From CALKWS01 sp051020515 (GTDB taxonomy: Bacteria; Actinomycetota; Actinomycetes; Actinomycetales; Beutenbergiaceae): a stretch of 64,000 nt of DNA. The notes below the pieces were generated by a model that searched no databases, had not been told where the DNA came from, and worked only from the letters and a program-made list of their open reading frames with translations. Of this stretch, positions 49,096 through 58,027 are shown piece by piece. The stretch spans positions 1,116,001 to 1,180,000 of the forward strand of contig NZ_CP194857.1 of assembly GCF_051020515.1 (NCBI RefSeq), read 5' to 3'. The number at the start of each line of letters is the position of its first letter. Position 1 is the first letter of the stretch. The translations under genes were made by a program, and so were the position numbers.

Positions 49096-50561
49096 ATGGG
49101 CGAGAGCGGCAGCGGCGAGGACAGCAACGCCGACGCGCGATTGAGCAGGGACCAGCGGCAACTGCTGGCGGTGGTGCTGGTGCCGCTGTTCATGTCGCTG
49201 CTGAGCGTCTCCATCGTCAACGTGGTGCTGCCGTCGATCCAGATCTCGATCGGCGCCAGTAACACCGGTTTGCAGTGGGTCCTGACCGGTTACACCCTCG
49301 CCTTCGGAGTGTTCCTGGTTCCGGCCGGACGCGCCGGGGACCTGTACGGCCGGGCCCGGCTGTTCCTCGCCGGACTCGTCCTGTTCGGGCTGGCCTCGTT
49401 GGCTGCCAGCCTGGCACCCAACGAGATGGTGCTGAACATCGCCCGGGTGTTCATGGGCTTCGGCTCCGGGTTCCTCAACCCCCAGACCGTGGGCCTGGTG
49501 CAACAGTTCTTCCAGGGTGAGCAACGCGGACGGGCCTTCGGGTTGTTCGGCTCCATCGTGGGGGTCTCGGTGGCCATCGGTCCGATACTGGGCGGCGGCC
49601 TGATCGCGCTGCTGGGCCCGGACTGGGGGTGGCGTGCGGCGTTCCTGATCAACGTGCCGATCGCCGCGATCGGGGTCATCACCGCCTTCATCTGGCTCCC
49701 CTCCTCCGCCTGGCGTGCCCTGCCCGAAGCCCTGGACACAGCGTGAAAGGCAAGCGCCCCGACCTGGATCCGGTGGGCCTGGTCCTGTTGACCGGGGCCA
49801 CGCTGGCGATCATGCTGCCGTTCCTGCAGGCCGGGGCCGGGGGCTGGATCTGGTCGCTGCTCGGCCTGGCGGCCGTGCTGGTCTTCCTGTGGCTGCGGTG
49901 GGAACGCCGGTACAAGGACCGCGGACGTTCCCCGATGGTGGACCTGGCGCTGTTCCGGATCCGCACCTTCGCCAACGGTGCCCTGCTGATCGGGCTGTAC
50001 TTCACCGGGATGACCAGCGTGTGGGTGGTGGTGGCCCTGTACCTGCAACTGGGCCAGGGCTACTCCGCGCTGGAAGCAGGCCTGGTGGGGCTGCCCTCGG
50101 CGATCACCTCCGCCATCGCCGCGGCGATTGCCGGGCGGTACGTGGTGCGGGTGGGCCGGATCATCGTGTTGTTCGGGATCGGGATGCTCCTGGTGGGCGT
50201 GGCCGGCAGCGGGATGGTGCTGGTGCTGCACGAGCGGCTCGGGATCAGCATCTGGTGGTTGCTGCTGAGCATGGCGTTCATCGGGTTCGGTCAGGGCAAC
50301 GTGGTGAGCCCGAACCAGACGCTGTCCCTGCGGGAGGTGCCGCTGTCCTACGCCGGCTCGGCCGGGGGTGTGATGCAGACCGGGCAACGCATCGGCACCG
50401 CCGTGGGCATCGCGTTGAACACCGCGATCTTCTTCGCCGCCAAGGCGGTGTGGGGCTGGACGCCGGCGATCCTGCTCGCATTCGCCTCGATCGCGATCAT
50501 CGTCATCGTTTCCGCCGGCGTGGGGGTGCGGGACTGGGTTCAGGACCGGCAGGAGGGGTAG
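49096..50561 (+). CDS. MFS transporter, DHA2 type (frameshift between 49700 and 49746)
   Basis: Rejoined length is about 488 residues with fourteen predicted helices. Marks are FMSLLSVSIVNVVLPSIQ (motif D1), GRAGDLYGRARLFLAG (motif A), FGLFGSIVGVSVAIGPILGG (motif C) and QTGQRIGTAVGIALNTAIFF near the end. The two halves are in adjacent frames: the first runs to FIWLPSSAWRALPEA and the second is open from GKRPDLDPVGLVLL. The change is equal to one missing base. It is related to but distinct from the pump at 45183. Substrate unknown. Confidence 0.86.
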
Positions 50562-50582
50562 GAGCCACCCCAAGGATCCGGG

Positions 50583-51593
50583 TCACCACAGCAAACTCAC
50601 CAGCGCCAGTGGAACCAGCGCAGCAATCGCGGTGGATACGGCACTCAACAGCACCACATGCCACGGCATCGGGAACAAGTTGCGGAACTGGATCCCCAGG
50701 CCCAGGCCGAACATCCCCGCCGCCAGGAGCAGCGTACCGGCGTGATTCACCAGCGGTATCGCGCCCTCCGGGATCACCCCCAGCCCAGCGACAACTGCGG
50801 CGATGACGAAACCGACGAGGAACCACGGCACCAAGGGCGTGGTTCCGCCTGAACCAGTCCCGGCGGCCCCGGGCCCGCGGCGATCGCGCCACCGCGCTGC
50901 CCCGACCGCAAAGGCCAGCAGCGCGACCCGACCGAGTTTGACCGCCGTGGCCGTCGTCACCGCCGTGGTGCCCACCAGTGAGGCGGCAGCCACCACTTGC
51001 GCGACTTCGTGGATACTCGCCCCGGCCCACACGCCGATCAGCTCCGGCGGAAGGCCCAATCCGGCACCAGCGGCCGGGACAACCAGGATCATCGCCGAGC
51101 CGAAGAGAGTCACCATCGCCAGTGCGATACCGACATCCTCGTCGCGGCGCCGGATCCCGCTCTCCACCGCAGCGATTGCGGCGGCTCCACAGATCGAGAA
51201 GCCGCTGGCGATGAGCGTCACCAGCCCTCGGTCCAATCCCAACCGGTCCCCGATCACTCCGGTCGTCATGAACACGATCACCACCGTGATCAGGATGACC
51301 GCGAGCCCAGGCAGCCCGAGCAGCATGATCGCGTCGACCGAGAGGCGGGTGCCCAGCAGCACCACGCCCAACCGCAGCAGCGTCTTGGCGCCCTTCGTCG
51401 ACTGGGCGATCAGTGCCGTTCGGATCGCCGCGGTGTTGGCCAGGACCGCGCCAAGGACCAGTGCAATGATCAACGGGCTGAGCAACGGCACCGCGATCCC
51501 GGCAAGCACGGACACCAACCCCGCCAGGGCGGCCGGCCAGGCGCGGGCGAGTGCGGTCAGGCCGGAGGTGAGAGCGGGGTTCGCAGCCCTCAT
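50583..51593 (-). CDS. Putative sulfate/sulfite exporter, YeiH/UPF0324 (CuyZ/TauZ-like)
   Basis: The 336-residue protein has about ten membrane helices and the UPF0324 marks LLRLGVVLLGTRLSVDAIM, GFSICGAAAIAAVESGIR, VWAGASIHEVAQVVAAAS and GMFGLGLGIQFRNLFPMP. Members of this putative sulfate exporter family accompany taurine and cysteate desulfonation genes (TauZ, CuyZ), where sulfite must be removed. It is the last gene of the sulfoglycolysis-like operon, five bases after the racemase stop. Export of sulfite, sulfate or an organosulfonate is the inferred role. Confidence 0.82.
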   Translation of the reverse strand: MRAANPALTSGLTALARAWPAALAGLVSVLAGIAVPLLSPLIIALVLGAVLANTAAIRTALIAQSTKGAKTLLRLGVVLLGTRLSVDAIMLLGLPGLAVILITVVIVFMTTGVIGDRLGLDRGLVTLIASGFSICGAAAIAAVESGIRRRDEDVGIALAMVTLFGSAMILVVPAAGAGLGLPPELIGVWAGASIHEVAQVVAAASLVGTTAVTTATAVKLGRVALLAFAVGAARWRDRRGPGAAGTGSGGTTPLVPWFLVGFVIAAVVAGLGVIPEGAIPLVNHAGTLLLAAGMFGLGLGIQFRNLFPMPWHVVLLSAVSTAIAALVPLALVSLLW

Positions 51594-51598
51594 CGACC

Positions 51599-52398
51599 TC
51601 AACTCGGTGGTCCGGGCGTACCGGGACCGGACGCCCCGGACCCGGGCGTCCCGGACTGATAGAACCTGAGCAGCACCGCCTGCACCAGGGCGGCGGTGGA
51701 GTCGACGATCGGCACCGCGCGCTCACCGGGCAGCACCACGACAATTCCGTGCACGCGGAGATGATGGTCGTTGCCCCGGACGCCACCAACTGGTCGCACA
51801 CCACCGCGAGCGCTGCCGCGGCCCGCTCGAGTGCCGCAGTGGTGCCGACCTTCACCTGGTAGATCGCCTCGATCAGGCGTTCCTGGTCCGGCGGTTCGGG
51901 CAGGAGCGCCGCCCGGTCGCGTTCTGCCAGGGCCTGCTGGTACAGGCCCGAGCCAAGGGTGGCCGAGGTCGCCAGGACCCCGATCGGGCCAGCCTCGATC
52001 GGGCCAGCCTCGATCGGACCTGTCTCGACCGCGGCATCGCTGCAACCCACTTCGAGTGCCCGCTCGATGGTCGCGTCCACGATGCTGAGCAGTTCCACCC
52101 CCTGCTCCCGGGCGACCGGACCCAACCACACGTGGGCGGTATTGCACGGGGACACGATCACGTCAGCCCCACTGGCCTGCAGCGCGCGTACACCCCGCTC
52201 CAACCAGGGCACCACGCTCGGCCCCACACCGGTCAGGGCAGCGGTGCGGTCCGGCACGGTCGGATCCGCCCACATCACCACCCGCAGATGGTCCTGATCG
52301 CGCGTCGCCGGGGTGCGCGTAACCAACTGGGTGTAGAAGGCAGCCGTGGCTGCCGGCCCCATGCCACCCAGGATGCCCAGGAGGGGACGCTCAGGCAT
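51599..52398 (-). CDS. Asp/Glu racemase-family protein (frameshift near 51746)
   Basis: Rejoined length is 266 residues. Catalytic-cysteine motifs SPCNTAHVW and SACTELS and the N-terminal LGILGGMGPAATAAFYTQL define the aspartate racemase family. One base is missing after the second cysteine (ACTELS then VVLPGERAVPIVDSTAAL). A 15-base repeat encodes GPIEAGPIEAGPIG near residue 130. It overlaps the PLP-lyase gene by eight bases, so it probably supplies the right enantiomer of that enzyme's substrate, perhaps cysteate, aspartate or cysteine. Confidence 0.85.
51981..52025. repeat. Three tandem copies of a 15-base unit inside the racemase gene
   Basis: CGATCGGGCCAGCCT occurs twice exactly, then once with three changes. 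It keeps the reading frame and adds a Gly-Pro-Ile-Glu-Ala repeat in a loop ahead of VLATSATLGSG. Confidence 0.85.
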
Positions 52399-53401
52399 CA
52401 ACGTCCTTCAGTGCCGCGTCCGGGTAGGCATACAGCGCCGGAGCGCCACCGGTATGAAGGAAGAGCACGTCCTCGTCAGAGGCGAAACGCCCCTGGTGGA
52501 TCAGGCCGATCAGCCCTGCCGCGGTCTTGCCGGTGTACACGGGGTCGAGGAGAATCCCCTCGGTGCGCGCGAAGAGTTGAATGGCAGCGGTCATCTCATC
52601 GGTGGGAAGGGAGTAGCCCGGCCCCACGTAGTCATCCACCACCTGCACGGCCTCCTCGGTCACCACCGGGTCGAGGCCCAGGCGGCCCAGCGCAGCGTTC
52701 GCCAGATTCCGGATCTTTGCTTCCTGGCCGGCCTTGTCCGCGCGGACGCTGATGCCCGTCACCGGGATCCGCGAGGACAGCGCCTGCTGGCCGGCGAGAA
52801 GCCCGGCGTGGGTGCCCCCGGATCCACTGGCACACACGATGTGGTCAAAGGAGGGGCCTGCGTCGAAGGACTGCGCCTGGATCTCAGCAGCGCAGGCGGC
52901 GTAGCCCAGCGCCCCGAGATCATTCGAGCCGCCACCGGGGATGATGTAGGGCTGACGGCCCCGGCCACGCAGGTCCTCGGCCATCTGCTCCATCGCCCCC
53001 TGCAGGTCGGTGCCTGCCGGCACCACCTCGGTGCCGTCCACGCCGAGCAGCCGGAACAGGAAGTGGTTGCCCAGCGCCTCCTCGTGGTACGAACCGGGGA
53101 CACGCTCCTCCAGCACCAGGTAGCAGGACATTCCTTCCCGTACAGCAGCAGACAGCGTCAGCCGGCAATGGTTGGACTGCACGGCCCCGGTGGTGACGAT
53201 CGTGTCGGCTCCGCTGTTGATCGCATCCGCCATGAGGAACTCGAGTTTGCGGGTCTTGTTTCCCCCGGCCGTCAACCCGAGGAGGTCGTCGCGCTTGATG
53301 TGAATCCGTGGTCCACCCAGTTCCCTGCTCAGGTTCGCCAGGAACTCGATCGGGGTGTGTCCGGCGGTATAACGCCGGCGCGGAATACGTGCCAGGTCCA
53401 T
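52391..53401 (-). CDS. PLP-dependent D-cysteine desulfhydrase / L-cysteate sulfo-lyase homologue
   Basis: The 336-residue fold-type II PLP enzyme has the ACC-deaminase-like layout: IHIKRDDLLGLTAGGNKTRKLEFL with the PLP lysine, TTGAVQSNHCRLT, PYIIPGGGSNDLGALGY, VCASGSGGTHAGLLAG and LLDPVYTGKTAAGLI. D-cysteine desulfhydrase (DcyD) and L-cysteate sulfo-lyase (CuyA) share this frame. DcyD-type sequences are closest by eye, while GGNKTRKLEF also occurs in CuyA. Location in a sulfonate operon with a CuyZ-like exporter favours release of sulfite or sulfide from cysteate or cysteine, giving pyruvate and ammonia. Confidence 0.8.
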   Translation of the reverse strand: MDLARIPRRRYTAGHTPIEFLANLSRELGGPRIHIKRDDLLGLTAGGNKTRKLEFLMADAINSGADTIVTTGAVQSNHCRLTLSAAVREGMSCYLVLEERVPGSYHEEALGNHFLFRLLGVDGTEVVPAGTDLQGAMEQMAEDLRGRGRQPYIIPGGGSNDLGALGYAACAAEIQAQSFDAGPSFDHIVCASGSGGTHAGLLAGQQALSSRIPVTGISVRADKAGQEAKIRNLANAALGRLGLDPVVTEEAVQVVDDYVGPGYSLPTDEMTAAIQLFARTEGILLDPVYTGKTAAGLIGLIHQGRFASDEDVLFLHTGGAPALYAYPDAALKDVDA

Positions 53402-53449
53402 CGTTCTACTCCTCGTCCTCTGTTCGGGTCGTGCCGGCAAGCACGCGGT

Positions 53450-54640
53450 TCACAGCGTCACGGCCCGTCCGGTCTGCACCGACTCCTCGGCGGCCAACCC
53501 GATGCGGACCGCTTGCACGCCATCGCGCAGCGTCACCTCGACCGGTGCGCCATCCAGCACGGCCCGTCGGAAGCCCAGGTGCTGGAAGTAGGTCGACCCG
53601 TGGTGGGCACCGGCAGCGAGCACCGCGGGATCAACCGGGACCGAACTGCGCACCGGACCCTGCGGTGCGCGCGGGCTGAACTCCACCTCGGCCTCGCGTA
53701 GTTGATCGGCGGGCCAGTGGTCGGCATCGACCGGCACGAAGCACTCGGCCTTGGCCACATCCCCCACCAACGAGATGTGCTCCTGGAAGGCTGAGCCCTC
53801 GGCGAACATGCACAGGTCCAACATGGCGCGCACACCGGCGGCGAAGTCCACGACGACGAACGCGTTGTCGAGGATGTCCGGGCGCCGCCCGTCATAGGAC
53901 TCATCGGCGTGATTCACATCCGACCCCCCAGAGGCATAGACCCGGATCGGCTCATCGGCGGTGAGCAGCCGCATCAGGTCGAAGAAGTGGCAACTCTTCT
54001 CCACGAGCGTCCCCCCGGTTCGTTCAGAGAACCGGTTCCAGTCATCGACCTTGTCCAGGAAGGGGAACCGGTGCTCACGGATCGACAGCATCCGCAACCG
54101 CCCCAGATCACCGCCGCGCAACCGCTGCAGTACCTGCTGCACCGGGGGCATGTAGCGATACTCCATCGCCACCCAGATGGGCGCCGGGTGCGCAGCCGCA
54201 GCCTCCTCCAGCAGGTGAGTATCGGCCATCGTGGTGCACACCGGTTTCTCCACGAGCACCGGGTAGGGGTGGGGGTGGGAGAAGATCTGCGTGAGGATGG
54301 CCGCGTGGGTGTCGTTCGGGCTGGCGATGACCAGGGCATCCACCAGGCCCGAGGACAGCAGATCCCCGGGCTGGTGGTAGCGGATGACGTCGTGCGGGGC
54401 GTTCGGCAGGCCCATCACCTCGGCGTGGGTCGCCTCGAGCGAATCGGCGTTGGGGTCGGACAGTGCGGTCACCACACTCCCCGGGATGAGGGCGAGGTTG
54501 CGCACGTGCTCACGCGCCATCTGCCCCGCGCCGATGATGCCGTAGCGGATCGTTCGCTGCGCGGGTCCGGAATTCTCCACGGTCTGCCTCTCGGAGTGCT
54601 GGGTCTCGGTGTACTGGAACTGCTTGTGGCGGTCGGTCAT
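53450..54640 (-). CDS. Gfo/Idh/MocA oxidoreductase; candidate NAD-dependent sulfoquinovosidase (GH188, SqgA-like)
   Basis: The 396-residue protein has a Rossmann domain (YGIIGAGQMAREHVRNLA) and the family lysine in VLVEKPVCTT. A conserved active-site stretch follows: REHRFPFLDKVDDWNRF, GGTLVEKSCHFFDLMRLL and VVVDFAAGVRAMLDLCMF. Some members of this fold are redox-assisted glycosidases. Family GH188 (SqgA) cleaves sulfoquinovose glycosides with bound NAD and is found in actinobacterial sulfo-EMP2 clusters. The cluster here has no other glycosidase, so that role fits, but a plain sugar dehydrogenase is possible. The first 30 residues look poorly conserved and a GTG start further in may be real. 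Confidence 0.7.
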   Translation of the reverse strand: MTDRHKQFQYTETQHSERQTVENSGPAQRTIRYGIIGAGQMAREHVRNLALIPGSVVTALSDPNADSLEATHAEVMGLPNAPHDVIRYHQPGDLLSSGLVDALVIASPNDTHAAILTQIFSHPHPYPVLVEKPVCTTMADTHLLEEAAAAHPAPIWVAMEYRYMPPVQQVLQRLRGGDLGRLRMLSIREHRFPFLDKVDDWNRFSERTGGTLVEKSCHFFDLMRLLTADEPIRVYASGGSDVNHADESYDGRRPDILDNAFVVVDFAAGVRAMLDLCMFAEGSAFQEHISLVGDVAKAECFVPVDADHWPADQLREAEVEFSPRAPQGPVRSSVPVDPAVLAAGAHHGSTYFQHLGFRRAVLDGAPVEVTLRDGVQAVRIGLAAEESVQTGRAVTL

Positions 54641-54646
54641 GGAGCG

Positions 54647-56083
54647 CTAGCGCCAGGCGAGGTAACGCACACTCTGAAACTCTTCCAGGCCCAGGCGCGA
54701 GCCCTCCCGGCCCAGACCGGACTGCTTCACCCCGCCCATCGGGGCGTAGGCCGAGGCCGGCACCGGATCATTGATCCCGAGGATCCCGACCTGCAGCCTC
54801 CGGGCCATCCGCCAGCACCGGGAGGCATCGGTGGTGAACACGAAACTCGCCAGACCCATCTCGGTGCTGTTCGCCCGTTCGACCACCTCTTCTTCGGTGT
54901 CGAACCGGAAGACGCCGGCGACCGGACCGAAGACCTCCTCGTTCGCGATCGCACAATGCCCGGGCACCTCGGCCAGGAGCGCCGGAGCGACGTAGGGACC
55001 TTCCGGCACGGTCGCGCGTGGGGTGTTGACCCCGTGCGCTCCCGCGCTCAGGGCCTCCTCGACCATCGCCTCCACGGCGGCGCGCCGATCCTCATCGATC
55101 AGCGGCCCCAGGTCGGGCATCGGTTCGCTCGTCGGGTCCCCGATAGTCATGTCCTGGATCTTCTCGGCGAGGCGGCGGGTGAACTCCCCGTAGACCCCGG
55201 CCTGGACGAAGAAGCGGTTCGCCGCTACGCAGGACTGTCCGTTGTTGCGGAACTTCGCCACCAGGGCACCTTCTACTGCCAGGTCCACGTCGGCGTCGTC
55301 GAAGACGATGAACGCCCCGTTTCCGCCCAGTTCCAGCAGCGGGTGCACAACCCGCTCGGCCGCCTTGGCCATGATCTGACGCCCGACGGCGGTGGAGCCG
55401 GTGAAACTGACGATCCGCGTGCTGGGGTGCTCGAGCAACGCGTCGGTCACCGCTTGCGGCGGTCCGTGCACCAGGTTGATCACCCCGGCCGGGATTCCGG
55501 CCTCGACCAGGCAGCGGATTATTTCCGTCACTGCCAGCGGAGCCTTCTCCGACACCCTCGCCACCACGGTGCACCCGGCGGCGAGCGCCGGGGCGAGTTT
55601 GCGGGCCTGGATCGAGCAGGGGAAGTTCCAGGGCGACAGGCTGACCACCACCCCGGCCGGTTCACGGAGGGTGAGTTGCTCACGTCCGGGCGCTTCGGGG
55701 GTGAGGACCTCGCCCGCCGGGCGGCGTGCTTCCTCTGCGAACCAGCGCAGATACTCCATCGACAGGTTCACCTCCGCGACGGCCTCGGGCAGGCGCTTAC
55801 CGGTCTCCCGGGCCAGGAGCGCCGCGATCTCGTGGTGCCGCCGGCTCAGCACTGTCACCGCCTGCATCAGGATGTCGGCGCGCTCCCGGGCCGGCCGGCC
55901 GCCCCACTGCGTCAGGGCCCGCCGGGCCGCGTCGGCAGCGGCCACGGCCTGCTCGGCACCGGCCCAGGCCAGGTGAGCGATCACCGCACCATCGGCGGGA
56001 TTGTGCACCGGGCGGGTGGTGGACGATCCCACCCAGTCGCCATCGATCAGCATCGCGACGGTAGGGGCATCGGGCGTGGTCAT
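54647..56083 (-). CDS. NAD(P)-dependent aldehyde dehydrogenase, sulfolactaldehyde dehydrogenase candidate
   Basis: The 478-residue GabD-like enzyme shows SPWNFPCSIQARKLAPALA, the NAD-binding FTGSTAVGRQIM, catalytic Glu in LLELGGNGAF, catalytic Cys in NNGQSCVAANRFFV and EEVFGPVAGVFRF. In sulfoglycolysis a GabD homologue oxidises 3-sulfolactaldehyde to sulfolactate. No sulfolactaldehyde reductase (YihU-like) gene is present, so this enzyme would set sulfolactate as product. GAGGAG precedes ATG 56083. Succinate-semialdehyde dehydrogenase activity is the alternative. Confidence 0.82.
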   Translation of the reverse strand: MTTPDAPTVAMLIDGDWVGSSTTRPVHNPADGAVIAHLAWAGAEQAVAAADAARRALTQWGGRPARERADILMQAVTVLSRRHHEIAALLARETGKRLPEAVAEVNLSMEYLRWFAEEARRPAGEVLTPEAPGREQLTLREPAGVVVSLSPWNFPCSIQARKLAPALAAGCTVVARVSEKAPLAVTEIIRCLVEAGIPAGVINLVHGPPQAVTDALLEHPSTRIVSFTGSTAVGRQIMAKAAERVVHPLLELGGNGAFIVFDDADVDLAVEGALVAKFRNNGQSCVAANRFFVQAGVYGEFTRRLAEKIQDMTIGDPTSEPMPDLGPLIDEDRRAAVEAMVEEALSAGAHGVNTPRATVPEGPYVAPALLAEVPGHCAIANEEVFGPVAGVFRFDTEEEVVERANSTEMGLASFVFTTDASRCWRMARRLQVGILGINDPVPASAYAPMGGVKQSGLGREGSRLGLEEFQSVRYLAWR

Positions 56084-56161
56084 CGGTTCTCCTCAATCGG
56101 GTGGGGTCGTCTCGGTGCCACCGGGCCGGCACACCGGCAGCAGCCGTGGGGCAGGGCGCTG

Positions 56162-56976
56162 TCATCCCTTCACCGCCCCCGCGGTGATACCGGCCACGAA
56201 GTAGCGCTGCAGGAAGATGTAGGTCAACGTGATCGCACCGAGGCGATCACCACACCGGTGAACAGCAGGGGGTAGTCGGTGAGGAACTCCCCCTGGAAGT
56301 TCAACAGTGCCAGGGGGATGGTCTTCTTCGAATCGGTATTGATGAACAGCAGCGGATACAGCAGGTCGTTCCACTGGATCACGAACAGGAAGATCGCAGT
56401 CGCCGCTACCGACGGCATCGACATCGGCAGCACGACCGACCAGTAGGTCCGCATTGGGCCGGCGCCGTCCACGGCGCTGGCCTCATAGGCCTCCCGGGGC
56501 AGGGTGCGCATGAAGCCACCGAGGATGAACACCGCCACCGGTAGTCCCACGGCGATATTGATCAGCACCAGTCCGAGGCGGTTGTCGAGTAACCCCAACT
56601 GGTCGAACAGTGCGTACTGGGGAATCATGTTCGCCTGCGGTGGGATGGACATGCCCAGCACCAGGAACCCGAAGATGAGCCAGCCCTTCCATCCGGGAAT
56701 GCGGGCGGTGGCATAGGCGGCCAGGCTGCCCAGCAGCAAGGTCAGGAACACCGAGGCACTCGTGACCATCACGCTGTTCAGGAACGCCTGGTCGAGACTC
56801 TGCTGGTTGAAGACGATGTCGTAGTTCTGCAGCGACACCGACGACGGCAGCCCGAAGGGGGAGGCGAACAGTTCCGGGGTGGTCTTGAAGCTGCCGAAGA
56901 TGACCACGGTGATCGGCACGAGAATCAGCGCCGCGTAGACGGTGAGGATGGTGGTCCGCGTGATCGTGTAGCGCAT
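56162..56976 (-). CDS. Carbohydrate ABC transporter permease, MalG type (frameshift near 56242)
   Basis: Rejoined length is 271 residues, six helices. The EAA loop is REAYEASAVDGAGPMRTYWSVVLP (read in two pieces around DGAG), and the end FLQRYFVAGITAGAVKG is canonical. One base is missing between VVIASV and ITLTYIFLQ. It starts five bases after the MalF-type gene and is followed by the dehydrogenase after 78 bases. Part of the presumed sulfoquinovose-glycoside importer. Confidence 0.88.
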
Positions 56977-56981
56977 GATCC

Positions 56982-57950
56982 TCAGGCCTCCTTCTGCGTG
57001 AGTTTCAGCAGGCGGCGCTGGGCGATGACGATCGCGGCGATGAAGGCCATGAAGATCAACGACTGGGCGGCGGCGTACCCGAACTCGGTGTTGGCGAAGG
57101 TGGAGTAGATCCGGGTGGACAAGATGTCGAGGCTGCGTCGCGGCGGGAGTCCGCCGAGTCCGAGGATCAGGTCGAAGGCCTTGAAGGATTGGATGGTGGT
57201 GTAAGCCACCACGATTGCCGTGGCCGGGGCGATCATCGGCCAGGTGATCTTGGTGAACTGCTTCCACTTCCCGGCACCGTCGATCTCGGCGGCCTCGTAC
57301 AACTCCGCCGGCACCCCTTGCAGCCCGGCGATGAAGATCACCATCATCTGCCCGGCGTGGAACCAGACCTGGGTGATCGCTACCCAATAGATCGCCTGCT
57401 CGTTGTTCCCCAGGTAGGCGCTGGTGTACTCACCCAACCCCACGGCCTCCAGCACGGAGTTGCCCAGGCCGTAGTTCGGGTCATAGATGAACTTCCAGAT
57501 GTAGGCCACCGAAACCGAGGACAGGATCGTGGGGAAGAAGAACAGCCCCCGCAGCAGTGTGGAGCCGGTGGAGTTGCGCACCAGGAAGATCGCCAGCATC
57601 AGCGCCAGCAAGGTCTGGAAGACCACCACGACCAACATGAACTTGAGGTTGTTCGACAACGCGTTCATGAACAACGAGTCGTTGGTGAACAGGTTGCGGA
57701 AGTTGCCCAACCCCACGCTCTCGTACTCGGCGCTGAACCCGTCCCAATCGGTCACCGAGTACTGCACGGCCTGCAAGGCCGGGATGGCGAAAAAGATGAT
57801 GTAGACGACCAGGGCCGGGACGGGAAACACGTACAGCGCGGGATGCACCCGGGTGGGCCCACCACGCTTCCTGCGCGCCGGCGGCAGTACCGGGTTCGGC
57901 GGAACCGGCGGGCGTGCCCGCCGAGCCGGTTCCGCGGATGTCCCTGTCAT
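56982..57950 (-). CDS. Carbohydrate ABC transporter permease, MalF type
   Basis: The 322-residue permease is intact, with a proline-rich basic head and helices starting ALYVFPVPALVVYIIFFAIP. The EAA motif is AELYEAAEIDGAGKWKQF, and GLGGLPPRRSLDILSTRIYS stands where MalF-type subunits have their conserved periplasmic loop. GAGGA precedes ATG 57950. The ATPase is again missing from the operon. Confidence 0.9.
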   Translation of the reverse strand: MTGTSAEPARRARPPVPPNPVLPPARRKRGGPTRVHPALYVFPVPALVVYIIFFAIPALQAVQYSVTDWDGFSAEYESVGLGNFRNLFTNDSLFMNALSNNLKFMLVVVVFQTLLALMLAIFLVRNSTGSTLLRGLFFFPTILSSVSVAYIWKFIYDPNYGLGNSVLEAVGLGEYTSAYLGNNEQAIYWVAITQVWFHAGQMMVIFIAGLQGVPAELYEAAEIDGAGKWKQFTKITWPMIAPATAIVVAYTTIQSFKAFDLILGLGGLPPRRSLDILSTRIYSTFANTEFGYAAAQSLIFMAFIAAIVIAQRRLLKLTQKEA

Positions 57951-58027
57951 GTGTTCCTCAGCAGGTTCGCCGATCGGGTCGCGCCGATAGTCGGGTAGAG
58001 CCGTCGGCGGGACCTGATGGTCATGGG

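Noticed and set aside
51981..52025. Tandem repeat considered as a CRISPR array
   Set aside because: The units are contiguous with no spacers and lie inside a coding frame.
52391..53401. Annotation as ACC deaminase
   Set aside because: The fold is shared, but the context has sulfonate genes and the sequence is closer by eye to D-cysteine desulfhydrases and CuyA.
53909..56275. Open frame of 788 codons on the plus strand
   Set aside because: It is antisense to the Gfo/Idh and aldehyde dehydrogenase genes, whose motifs are clear; the plus-strand translation is rich in His, Gly and Arg without any domain.
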